The notes: generated from the letters alone by a model not told the origin. DNA of 8,371 nucleotides from DASQFU01 sp035632955 (GCA_035632955.1 DASQFU010000018.1:1-8371), one strand, 5' to 3'. Shown: positions 1 to 6,118, numbered from the stretch's first letter. Translations and numbers: made by a program.

Positions 1-212
1 TGCTCGTCCAGCCGCTGACGCCCGAAGGCAAGCCAACTGGCCGCACGTCGATCGCGGTCGATGCGGTCGATGCGGGGGTCGGCGATCACGTGCTCGTCGT
101 CGACGAAGGCAACAGCGCCGGGCAGGTGCTGGCGCGGCCCCGCGGCCCGGTGCGGACCGTCATCGTCGGGATCGTGGACCACGTCGAGCATGCCGCCCCG
201 CCGCCGGCATGA
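1..212 (+). CDS. Bacterial microcompartment vertex protein, EutN/CcmL family (3' end only)
   Basis: The gene enters from the left edge; the frame beginning at base 3 gives 69 residues before TGA at 210-212. The visible part has the typical second half of a EutN/CcmL (BMC-P) protein: an LVQPL strand, a GKPTGR turn, IAVDAVDAGVGD, then VLVVDEGNSAGQVL and the closing strand TVIVGIVDHVE. Members of this family form pentamers that cap the vertices of protein-shelled bacterial microcompartments and are usually about 80-100 residues long, so roughly the first 15-30 residues are missing. A microcompartment operon (shell hexamers and an enclosed enzyme pathway) may lie upstream, but none of it is visible. 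The stop overlaps an ATG at 209 in another frame, and a putative promoter starts at 211, so the next gene is probably transcribed separately. The family call rests on motif recognition without a search. Confidence 0.82.
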   Translation, partial: LVQPLTPEGKPTGRTSIAVDAVDAGVGDHVLVVDEGNSAGQVLARPRGPVRTVIVGIVDHVEHAAPPPA

Positions 213-240
213 GACAGCGGCGCGCGAGTCGTGTTAGATT
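211..240 (+). promoter_or_regulatory. Putative sigma70-type promoter with extended -10, upstream of fmdB
   Basis: A -35-like GAGACA (211-216, 4 of 6 to consensus) lies 18 bases before TAGATT (235-240, 4 of 6), which is preceded by TGT and so forms an extended -10. A start site would fall near 247, leaving a leader of about 25 bases that contains the fmdB Shine-Dalgarno sequence. The short local drop in GC at 229-240 supports it. It would drive the fmdB-HU-bS22-like-RNB-PilZ genes. Confidence 0.45.
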
Positions 241-271
241 GGCGGCGCCGACCCATCGGAGAACGAAACGG

Positions 272-478
272 ATGCCGATCTACGAGTATCGCTGCACCGC
301 GTGCAAGGAGCACTACGAGGTTCTGGTGAACCACACGGAGCGCATGCTCCCGTCCTGCCCGCAATGCGGCGCGACGGGTGAGCGGCGACTGTCCGCGTTC
401 GCGGTCGGCCGCACGCACGCGCCGGCGTCTCCGCCTGGACCTTGTGGCTCCGCGGACTGCGCGTGCCGCAGAGACTGA
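272..478 (+). CDS. FmdB-family zinc-ribbon protein
   Basis: A 68-residue protein opening with MPIYEYRC, the characteristic start of FmdB/CxxC_CxxC_SSSS regulatory-type proteins. Zinc-ribbon cysteines lie at C8-x2-C11 and C29-x2-C32, followed by a family-typical GERRLSAFAVG stretch. A second cysteine cluster (C58, C63, C65) ends the protein and could bind metal or simply be a variable tail. The precise role is not established; FmdB was first described as a putative regulator of formamidase genes, but the family is widespread and often sits among translation or stress genes. The ATG at 272 was chosen over an in-frame ATG at 209 because it has GGAGA at 258-262 nine bases upstream and because homologues begin exactly here; the longer version would add 21 arginine-rich residues unlike the family. 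It is followed after 28 bases by the HU gene and is probably cotranscribed with it. Confidence 0.85.
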   Translation: MPIYEYRCTACKEHYEVLVNHTERMLPSCPQCGATGERRLSAFAVGRTHAPASPPGPCGSADCACRRD

Positions 479-506
479 CCCCAGCGTCTCAGGCGGAGGA
501 GCGACC

Positions 507-818
507 ATGACCAAGGCTGACCTGGTGGAACAAATCGCATCCCGCACCGGCGTCTCCAAGAATCACACGGCGGTAATCGTGGATGGCCTGCTCGATGCCA
601 TCGGCCGCGCGCTCAGCGACGGTCAGCACCTCGAGATCCGCGGCTTCGGCACGTTCAAGGTGCGCGAGCGGCGGGCGCGGCGGGCCCGCAACCCTCGCAG
701 CGGCTCGGAAGTGATGGTCCCGGCCAAGCTCGTGCCGGTGTTCAAGCCCAGCAAGGAGCTGAAAGCTCTGATCATGGACGAGGTTCCGACCCCCGAGCCG
801 GTCGGGACCAGCGCCTAG
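507..818 (+). CDS. HU/IHF-family DNA-binding protein
   Basis: A 103-residue nucleoid-associated protein. It starts MTKADLVEQIA, shows the dimerisation helices (residues 3-38), then the beta-arm region with EIRGFGTFKVRERRARRARNP (43-63). Pro63 matches the DNA-intercalating proline at the arm tip, and PAKLVPVFKPSKELK (72-86) closes the fold. Such proteins work as dimers that bend DNA and compact the chromosome. The EIRGFGTF wording looks more IHF-like than classical HU, but a single gene cannot separate the two. About 13 extra residues rich in Pro and Glu follow the normal C-terminus (from residue 91). The ATG at 507 has GGAGGA at 495-500; a longer reading frame from 378 would run inside fmdB and is unsupported. 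The IHF beta gene follows rpsA in E. coli; here the HU/IHF gene lies about 5 kb upstream of rpsA. Confidence 0.93.
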   Translation: MTKADLVEQIASRTGVSKNHTAVIVDGLLDAIGRALSDGQHLEIRGFGTFKVRERRARRARNPRSGSEVMVPAKLVPVFKPSKELKALIMDEVPTPEPVGTSA

Positions 819-833
819 GCACGAGGAGAACGG

Positions 834-929
834 ATGGGCTCAGGAAAGAAGCGCAAGCGCAAGAAGATCGCGACCCACAAACGCAAGAAGCGCCTGCGCA
901 AGAACCGCCATAAGAAGCGCATCCGCTAG
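834..929 (+). CDS. 31-residue basic protein, AURKAIP1/COX24 (bS22-like) type
   Basis: A very small gene: ATG at 834, TAG at 927-929, 31 residues. The product starts MGSGKKRKRKK, continues with ATHKRKKRLRKNRHKKR and contains about 18 Lys/Arg with no acidic residue. This matches the short AURKAIP1/COX24-domain proteins: bS22, an extra small-subunit ribosomal protein, in actinobacteria, and similar approximately 30-residue proteins in Bacteroidetes, whose sequence as I remember it is strikingly close. It probably sits in the 30S subunit bound to rRNA, though this is inferred by family. GAGGAGAA at 823-830 gives a strong Shine-Dalgarno sequence with about 5 bases to the ATG. It starts 15 bases after the HU stop and precedes the exoribonuclease, so it is likely cotranscribed with both. 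Automatic annotation often drops genes this short. Coding is supported by the strong ribosome site, compact spacing and family resemblance. Confidence 0.85.
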   Translation: MGSGKKRKRKKIATHKRKKRLRKNRHKKRIR

Positions 930-947
930 CCCCACCCCTCGACCCGC

Positions 948-953
948 GGAGGA
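948..953 (+). promoter_or_regulatory. Strong Shine-Dalgarno sequence without a standard start codon at proper distance (RNB gene)
   Basis: GGAGGA at 948-953 lies in the short gap after the 31-residue gene. Five bases beyond its GGAGG core, in the exoribonuclease frame, is ATC (958); ATC occurs again at 967. The first ATG/GTG/TTG in that frame is the TTG at 982, about 29 bases away, too far for this site to serve. Either ATC initiates, or the site has another function, or a base is wrong in the sequence. Confidence 0.55.
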
Positions 954-981
954 ACCGATCCGGCTCATCGGCCGGGCGGAG

Positions 982-2673
982 TTGCTTCGCGGGCGATGGG
1001 TGTTCGATCCGGCCCGCCGCTGGCGTGGCGGACGGCGCGAGCTGGTATGGAGTGGCTCGCACGCCCCGGAAGACGGCGACTACTGCATCGCCGAGGTCCC
1101 CGACGACGGGCCCGCCGTTCTCGTCGAGGTCCTGGGGGCAGACGATCGTCCCGAGTGGGACGAGCACGCCGTCATGTCACAGTTCCGCCTGCGCGCCGCG
1201 TTTCCGCGCGCCGTCCAGACGGAGGCCGCGGCGTTCCAGGAGCCGATGGCGCGCGAGCGGCGCGGGCGGCTCGACCTGCGGGACCCGCTCACGTTCACGA
1301 TCGATCCCGAGGACGCGCGCGACCACGACGACGCACTCTCGCTGCGGCCGATCGATCATGGCCGCCACGAAGTCGGCATCCACATCGCCGACGTCTCGCA
1401 CTACGTCACTCCGGGCTCGGCCCTCGACCGAGAAGCGCAGAGGCGGGGAACGAGCTGCTACCTGCCGGGCGGCGTCGTGCCGATGCTGCCCGAGCATCTC
1501 TCGTCCGACCTGTGCTCGCTGCGTCCCGATCGCGATCGTTTGACGCTGTCCGTGCTGTGCGAACTGGATGCGAGCGGGCGGCTGCATGGCTGGAAGTTCG
1601 CGGAAAGCGTGATCCGCAGCCGTCACCGCCTGGACTACGGCCAGGTCCAGCGGGCACTCGACGGGAAGCAGAGCCTCGCGCCCGAGGTGCAGAGCACACT
1701 CGAGGTCCTGCGCGGGCTCGCGCGGGCGCTGCGCCGTCGTCGCCTCGCCGCCGGAGCGCTCGACCTCGACGTGCCGGAGGTCAAAGCGATCGTGGATTCG
1801 AGCGGCGTGGCGATCCGGATCGAGCGCCGCCCGCACCTGGAGAGCCACGAGCTGATCGAGGAGTTCATGCTGCTCGCGAACCGGTGCGTCGGCCTCGAAG
1901 GCACGAAGCGGCGGGGCGGCATCCTGTACCGGATTCACGACTCGCCATCCGGGCGCAAGCTCGCCGAGCTGGACCTGATGCTCAAGGCTCTGGGCCTGCC
2001 GCGCCTCGGCGACGTCTCCGAGCCGGCCCGGGCGCTGCAGGCGTTGCTCGCCGTCAAGCTCGATCCGCCGCGGCGCCGCTTGCTCCATCGTCTGGTGTTG
2101 CGCTCGCTGGCGCGGGCGCGCTACCTCGACCGCGACGTCGGGCATTTCGGGCTCGCCACTCGGGACTACTGCCACTTCACGTCGCCGATCCGTCGCTATC
2201 CCGATCTGCACAATCACCGGCGCGTGCGTGAATGGCTGTACCAGCGCCGCAGCGCGGCGTGGGATCCCGTGGCGCTCGAGCGTCTCGGGGATCTCTCCAG
2301 CGCCACGGAACAGAACGCGACCGATGCGGAGCGCGAGGCGATCCGCGTCAAGAGCCTGCGGTATCTGGAGGGGCGACTCGGAGAGCAGGCATCGGGTATC
2401 ATCACCGGCCTGATCCCGCAGGGATTCTTCGTCGAGCTCGACGACGCTCCGGTCGAGGGCTTCGTTCGTGTGTCGCTCTATCTCGACGATCACTTCCTGC
2501 TGGACGCCTCAGGGGTTCGCCTGACCGGTCGACGCTCACGCCGCCGCTTCACGTTGGGCGATCGCATCCGGATCACGGTCGCAAAGGTGGACGTACCGGC
2601 GCGCGAGAGCGACTTCGCGATCGAAGGTCCCGAACGTCGTGGTCGTGGTCGTCGTCATCACAGGAGGAGATGA
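982..2673 (+). CDS. RNase II/RNase R-family 3'-5' exoribonuclease (compact form)
   Basis: This 563-residue product (571 if translation begins at 958) is an RNB-domain exoribonuclease, which degrades RNA processively from the 3' end using Mg2+ in the cytoplasm. The active-site signature TIDPEDARDHDDALSL (residues 106-121) keeps all four metal-binding aspartates, D108, D114, D116 and D117. It is followed by HIADVSHYVTPGSALDREA, the YLPGG and LCSLRP motifs, and GHFGLA...HFTSPIRRYPDL (the latter at 398-409). A C-terminal S1 RNA-binding domain spans about 467-553, and the protein ends in a basic tail (RRGRGRRHHRRR). Only about 100 residues precede the active site, so the winged-helix and at least one cold-shock domain of full RNase R (about 800 residues) are absent. 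The start is uncertain: TTG 982 is the first standard start in frame but lacks a spaced Shine-Dalgarno sequence, whereas GGAGGA at 948-953 points to ATC 958. The stop overlaps the PilZ gene. Whether it acts as RNase R or RNase II cannot be told from sequence. Confidence 0.93.
   Translation: MLRGRWVFDPARRWRGGRRELVWSGSHAPEDGDYCIAEVPDDGPAVLVEVLGADDRPEWDEHAVMSQFRLRAAFPRAVQTEAAAFQEPMARERRGRLDLRDPLTFTIDPEDARDHDDALSLRPIDHGRHEVGIHIADVSHYVTPGSALDREAQRRGTSCYLPGGVVPMLPEHLSSDLCSLRPDRDRLTLSVLCELDASGRLHGWKFAESVIRSRHRLDYGQVQRALDGKQSLAPEVQSTLEVLRGLARALRRRRLAAGALDLDVPEVKAIVDSSGVAIRIERRPHLESHELIEEFMLLANRCVGLEGTKRRGGILYRIHDSPSGRKLAELDLMLKALGLPRLGDVSEPARALQALLAVKLDPPRRRLLHRLVLRSLARARYLDRDVGHFGLATRDYCHFTSPIRRYPDLHNHRRVREWLYQRRSAAWDPVALERLGDLSSATEQNATDAEREAIRVKSLRYLEGRLGEQASGIITGLIPQGFFVELDDAPVEGFVRVSLYLDDHFLLDASGVRLTGRRSRRRFTLGDRIRITVAKVDVPARESDFAIEGPERRGRGRRHHRRR
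2662..2667 (+). promoter_or_regulatory. Shine-Dalgarno sequence of the PilZ gene, inside the RNB gene end
   Basis: AGGAGG lies within the last codons of the exoribonuclease. Two in-frame ATGs follow, at 2670 (2 bases away) and 2673 (5 bases away); spacing favours 2673. The second ATG shares its A with the upstream TGA, giving a TGATG overlap typical of translational coupling. Confidence 0.75.
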
Positions 2674-3224
2674 TGCCGCTCAAAAAGACGGGGCGCCGGA
2701 CCGAACGGCGCCGGGAAGCCCGCGCCGACGCGCATTTGAGCATGCGGGTGGAAGCACCGCCCGCCGACGGAGAGCTGACGCAGATCGTCACGGAGAGCGA
2801 GAACATCTCCGCCAGCGGCGTCTACTGTTACTCGCCCAACTACCTCGCCCCGCTTTCCAAGGTGGCGCTTACGATCGTGCTGCCGTCGGTCCCGGGTCGC
2901 CGCGGCGCGCAACGACTGCTCAAATGCGACGGCGTCGTCGTGCGCTGCATGTCCGCGTCATCGCGCACGAAGGAGCGTCAGTTCCAGATGGCCTGCAGCT
3001 TCATCGGACTCGAAGAGCCCGACCGGCGGCTGCTCGACGACTTCGTCACCTGGCGTAACCTCCATGCGCTGCGGCAGGCCGTGGCTCCGGCGCGCCGCAC
3101 CACCCGGCGCAACGGCACCTCGCGAACCCGCACCACCACCGCCACCACCACTCGTTCGAGCCGGACCCCGGCCCGCTCCGGCACCCGCCGCAAGGCGGCC
3201 AGGACCCGCCGCACCGTTCACTAG
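2673..3224 (+). CDS. PilZ-domain protein (putative c-di-GMP receptor) with Arg/Thr-rich tail
   Basis: A 183-residue protein. A PilZ domain covers about residues 8-127: the RxxxR motif is at R13-R17 (RREAR) and the (D/N)xSxxG motif is N44-I-S46-A-S-G49, about 27 residues later, which is the classical c-di-GMP binding arrangement. The domain ends with FIGLEEPDRRLLDDFV (110-125), as PilZ domains commonly do. From residue 138 to the end comes a low-complexity tail with 14 Arg, 1 Lys and 14 Thr in 46 residues and no acidic residue; it is probably disordered and could contact nucleic acid or the membrane surface. No signal peptide or membrane helix is seen, so it is likely cytoplasmic. Its start overlaps the stop of the exoribonuclease by one base, implying coupled translation. 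The binding motif supports c-di-GMP sensing by family knowledge; the output is unknown. ATG 2670 would add one residue. Confidence 0.85.
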   Translation: MPLKKTGRRTERRREARADAHLSMRVEAPPADGELTQIVTESENISASGVYCYSPNYLAPLSKVALTIVLPSVPGRRGAQRLLKCDGVVVRCMSASSRTKERQFQMACSFIGLEEPDRRLLDDFVTWRNLHALRQAVAPARRTTRRNGTSRTRTTTATTTRSSRTPARSGTRRKAARTRRTVH

Positions 3225-3286
3225 GAGCGCGTGGGCGCCTCGTCCGCCACCGGCCGTGCCCGCTGCGCGACCGGCGGGACCTCGCC

Positions 3287-4636
3287 GTGAGGGAACGCCC
3301 GAGCGCGCAGCTCACCGTCCGGCCGGGCGGCCCGCTGACCGGCCGGTTCACGCCCCCCGGCGACAAGTCCATCACCCACCGCGCCTATTTGCTCGGCGGT
3401 CTGGCGGAAGGGGAGACTCGGGTCGAGCAGCCGAATCCCGGTCTCGATTGCGAGGCGACGCTTTCGTGTCTGGCCGCACTCGGCGTGCCGGTGACGCGAC
3501 ACGAGCACGGCGTGACTTTGCGTGGGCTCGACATGCGCTTGCGGGAGCCCGACCGCGTGCTCGAGTGCGGAAACTCGGGCACGACCCTGAGGCTGCTCGC
3601 CGGGCCGCTCGCCGCCCAGCCCTTCCTCTCCGTTCTGGCCGGCGACGCCTCGCTCCACCGTCGCCCGGTCGACCGCATCGTCGAGCCCTTGCGACGCATG
3701 GGCGCGCGTCTCTCGGCGCGCGATCAGGATCGCTATCCGCCGCTCGTGGTCCAGGGCGGCGAACTGAAGCCGATCCACTACGCCTTGCCGGTGGCGAGCG
3801 CCCAGGTCGCTTCGGCGCTGCTGCTGGCGGGCCTCTACGCCGCCGGCGTGACGCGTCTCGAGCTGCCGGTGCCGGCGCGCGACCACACGCAACGCATGCT
3901 ACCGGCGTTCGGCGCGCCGGTTCGCGTCGCTGAGGGAGCGGATCGGGGCGTGACGCTCGAGGTCGAGGGGCCCGTGCGCCTGCGGGCGACCGCGATGCGC
4001 GTGCCCGGAGACTTCTCGGCGGCGGCGTTCTTCCTCGCCGCCGCGGCCGCGACGCCGGGCGCTTCGGTCACCGCCGTGGGCGTCGGGTTGAATCCGACCC
4101 GCACCGGTCTGCTCGATGTGCTCGAAGCCATGGGGGCCAAGGTGACGCGGCGTCCGCAGCCGACCGACTCGGGCGAGCCCTATGGCGAGGTGACGGTGAC
4201 CGGTCCGGAGCGATTGCGTGCCTTCGATGTGCCGCGCGAATGGCTGCCGCGGCTGATCGACGAAGTGCCGGCGTGGGCGGTGGCGGCAGCGAGTGCCGAG
4301 GGCGTCTCCACGCTGCGAGGGGCGGAGGAGCTGCGAGTCAAGGAGAGCGACCGGCTCGCGGCGATGGCCGGGAACCTCTCCGCGCTCGGGACAGCGGCGC
4401 GGGAGACGCCGGACGGGCTTATCATCGCCGGTGGCCGGCCGCGCGGCGGCGTGGTCGCGGCGCATGCCGACCATCGCGTCGCCATGGCTTGCGCGGTGCT
4501 TGGAACCTTCTCGGAGGGCCCGGTGACGATCGAGGATCGCGCGACGATCGCCACGTCGTATCCGTTGTTCGCGGGGACCCTGGCGGCGCTCGGCGGCCAC
4601 GTGGACGATCCGGCCCCGGCGAGCACTCGCACATGA
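3287..4636 (+). CDS. aroA: 3-phosphoshikimate 1-carboxyvinyltransferase (EPSP synthase)
   Basis: This 449-residue enzyme joins shikimate 3-phosphate and phosphoenolpyruvate to give EPSP, the sixth step of the shikimate pathway to aromatic amino acids, in the cytoplasm. Visible motifs include PPGDKSITHR (23-32, with K27, S28 and R32), ECGNSGTTLRLLAG (93-106, PEP region), the SAQ substrate motif (171-173), IDEVP with catalytic-type D325, RVKESDR (350-356) and DHRVAM (from 395). The GNSGTT.RLL wording and the lack of Lys near the C-terminus (ATSYP where E. coli has AKTFP) resemble the Gram-positive-type enzymes rather than the E. coli type. The length is normal. The start is GTG 3287: no other ATG/GTG/TTG occurs in frame between here and the PilZ gene, and the N-terminus aligns with the family, but the Shine-Dalgarno sequence is weak. 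The GTG lies at the edge of a small possible hairpin (3272-3287). Its stop overlaps the start of cmk (ATGA). Confidence 0.96.
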   Translation: MRERPSAQLTVRPGGPLTGRFTPPGDKSITHRAYLLGGLAEGETRVEQPNPGLDCEATLSCLAALGVPVTRHEHGVTLRGLDMRLREPDRVLECGNSGTTLRLLAGPLAAQPFLSVLAGDASLHRRPVDRIVEPLRRMGARLSARDQDRYPPLVVQGGELKPIHYALPVASAQVASALLLAGLYAAGVTRLELPVPARDHTQRMLPAFGAPVRVAEGADRGVTLEVEGPVRLRATAMRVPGDFSAAAFFLAAAAATPGASVTAVGVGLNPTRTGLLDVLEAMGAKVTRRPQPTDSGEPYGEVTVTGPERLRAFDVPREWLPRLIDEVPAWAVAAASAEGVSTLRGAEELRVKESDRLAAMAGNLSALGTAARETPDGLIIAGGRPRGGVVAAHADHRVAMACAVLGTFSEGPVTIEDRATIATSYPLFAGTLAALGGHVDDPAPASTRT

Positions 4637-5397
4637 GCTTCGTCGTCACGATCGACGGCCCCGCGGCCGCGGGCAAGAGCACGACCGCCCGCGCGGTCGC
4701 GCACGCCTTCGGGTTCCTCTACGTGGACACGGGAGCGCTGTATCGGGCGCTCGCCGTCAAAGTGCAGAACGGCGGCGTCCCGCCCGACGATCTCGACGCC
4801 GTGGAGCGCTGCGCGCGCGGCACGCAGCTTCATCTCTCGGGCTCGCCCGACCGCCATAAAGTGTGGCTCGACGGAGTCGACGTGAGCAGCGAGATCCGCA
4901 CGCCGGCCATCAGCGAGCTGGCGTCCCGGCTCGCCGCTCAGCCCGCGGTGCGGCGCCGCTTGATCGAGATCCAGCGCGGGCTGCGCGGACGCGGTCCTCT
5001 GGTGGCCGAGGGACGCGATCTCGGCACCGTCGTTTTTCCCGATGCCGAGGTGAAAATCTACCTCGACGCGGATCTCGGCGCCCGGGCGCGCCGCCGGTAT
5101 CGCGAGCTCGAGCGCCGGGGCATCCCGGTGCCGCTCGACCAGGTGACCGACGAGCTCGAGCGGCGCGACGACCGCGATCGCAACCGCGCCGAGAGCCCGC
5201 TGATGGCGCCCCCCGGCGCAACCGTGATCGACACGACGGGGATGGACGTGGAGCGGCAGATCGGCGCGGTGCTCGCTGTCGTGCGCTCGCATCCGGACTG
5301 CCCCCAGGCGATGCGGGACCTCGAGGCGGAGCGAGGTCAGGCGCCGCTCACCGGCCGTGCTCCCGAGGGTGGCGAGCGGCCAGGGCCAGGCAATTAG
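4633..5397 (+). CDS. cmk: Cytidylate kinase
   Basis: This 254-residue enzyme phosphorylates CMP and dCMP with ATP, recycling pyrimidine nucleotides in the cytoplasm. It shows the P-loop GPAAAGKST (9-17), the VDTGALYR motif (31-38) that contacts the nucleotide, EGRDLGTVVFPDA (from 126), KIYLDA, and RDDRDRNRAESPL, in which D182 and R185 match the conserved CMP-binding DRxR pattern, followed by VIDTTGM. The usual family length is about 220-230; the extra residues form a C-terminal extension of about 30 residues rich in Gly, Pro and Glu after the last recognisable helix. The ATG at 4633 overlaps the aroA stop (ATGA), so the two are translationally coupled. The TAG stop at 5395-5397 provides part of the ribosome site of the next gene. 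Confidence 0.96.
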   Translation: MSFVVTIDGPAAAGKSTTARAVAHAFGFLYVDTGALYRALAVKVQNGGVPPDDLDAVERCARGTQLHLSGSPDRHKVWLDGVDVSSEIRTPAISELASRLAAQPAVRRRLIEIQRGLRGRGPLVAEGRDLGTVVFPDAEVKIYLDADLGARARRRYRELERRGIPVPLDQVTDELERRDDRDRNRAESPLMAPPGATVIDTTGMDVERQIGAVLAVVRSHPDCPQAMRDLEAERGQAPLTGRAPEGGERPGPGN

Positions 5398-5405
5398 GAG
5401 ATCTG

Positions 5406-6056
5406 GTGAGCGCGTACTATAGTGCCGTCCGGCATTTTACCTCCGGTTGCTTTGGGCTTACCGGATGGGAAGTGCGCGGCCGCCGTCACGTTCCCCGCAG
5501 CGGGGGATTGGTCGTCGCGGCCAATCACATTTCGTTCTGGGACCCGCCGCTGGTTGGATCCGCTCTTCCTCGGGACATGTATTTCCTGGCCAAGGAAGAG
5601 CTGTTCAAGGCTCCGGTGCTCGGCGCGCTGATCCGATCGGTGAACGCCATTCCGATTCGGCGCGGCGTCGCCGATTTGAGCGGAATGTCGAGAGCGATGG
5701 AGAAGCTGCGGAGCGGCGCCGGCCTTCTCATGTTTCCGGAAGGCACCCGGATGAAGGACGGCGAGCTGCATCCGGCGCGACCCGGAGTGGGGATGCTGTC
5801 GGTCAACGCCGACGTTCCCATCCTGCCGTGCTACATCTCGGGCAGCAATCGGCCGAGAAGCTGGTGGACTCGTAGGACCCGCGTACGGATCTGGTTCGGT
5901 CCGGCGCGACATTGGAGGGATTTGGCCGGTCCGGAGACCGATCCGACGCCGGGTCGCGCGCTCTACCAGAGCATCGGTGACGCGGTGATGCGGGAGATCG
6001 CGATCCTCAAAACCGGTCAGGAGACGGCAGCTTCATACGGGGCGGCGTCCGGCTAG
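5406..6056 (+). CDS. plsC: 1-acyl-sn-glycerol-3-phosphate acyltransferase (PlsC family)
   Basis: A 216-residue acyltransferase of the PlsC/LPLAT family, which typically adds the second acyl chain to lysophosphatidic acid to make phosphatidic acid at the inner face of the cytoplasmic membrane. The catalytic H-x4-D motif is NHISFWDP (H41, D46). Substrate-binding motifs follow: AIPIRRG (81-87), FPEGTR (110-115) and a later VPILPCYISG strand. No strong N-terminal membrane helix is seen, so association is probably peripheral. GTG 5406 was chosen because AGGAG at 5396-5400 sits five bases upstream and the N-terminus fits the family; a long upstream extension of the frame merely shadows cmk. The first 20 codons use TTT, TAT, AGT and CTT more than neighbouring genes do. 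The position between cmk and rpsA is a conserved arrangement in many bacteria. Exact acyl-acceptor specificity cannot be read from the sequence. Confidence 0.92.
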   Translation: MSAYYSAVRHFTSGCFGLTGWEVRGRRHVPRSGGLVVAANHISFWDPPLVGSALPRDMYFLAKEELFKAPVLGALIRSVNAIPIRRGVADLSGMSRAMEKLRSGAGLLMFPEGTRMKDGELHPARPGVGMLSVNADVPILPCYISGSNRPRSWWTRRTRVRIWFGPARHWRDLAGPETDPTPGRALYQSIGDAVMREIAILKTGQETAASYGAASG

Positions 6057-6102
6057 GCGCGCTCCACCTCGATCACCGCATTCGATCGCCCAAAGCATCG
6101 AC

Positions 6103-6108
6103 AGGAGG
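6103..6108 (+). promoter_or_regulatory. Shine-Dalgarno sequence of rpsA
   Basis: AGGAGG lies ten bases before the rpsA ATG at 6119, a perfect match at slightly long spacing. The remainder of the 62-base gap after plsC shows no convincing promoter or hairpin, so rpsA may be read from upstream, or from a promoter I cannot recognise. Confidence 0.7.
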
Positions 6109-6118
6109 CTTCAGATCC

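Noticed and set aside
209..271. Longer fmdB from the ATG at 209, overlapping the microcompartment gene stop (ATGA)
   Set aside because: The added residues are arginine-rich and unlike the family, a promoter appears to lie within 211-240, and the ATG at 272 has a proper ribosome site and the conserved MPIYEYRC start.
1177..2493. A 438-residue open frame on the minus strand inside the exoribonuclease gene
   Set aside because: The + strand carries clear RNB and S1 motifs; the antisense product shows no domain and the overlap is complete.
3129..3150. ACC-type triplet run as a microsatellite or CRISPR-like repeat
   Set aside because: It is short, imperfect and codes in frame for the threonine-rich tail of the PilZ protein; there are no spacers or regular repeat units.
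3272..3287. Small hairpin (CGGCG/CGCCG) at the aroA start codon as a regulatory element
   Set aside because: Only five base pairs with a six-base loop; such matches are frequent by chance in GC-rich DNA. It could still slightly mask the GTG.
5418..5423. TATAGT as an internal -10 box at the start of plsC
   Set aside because: No -35-like sequence at 16-18 bases upstream; the site lies within coding sequence just after a tightly coupled gene junction.
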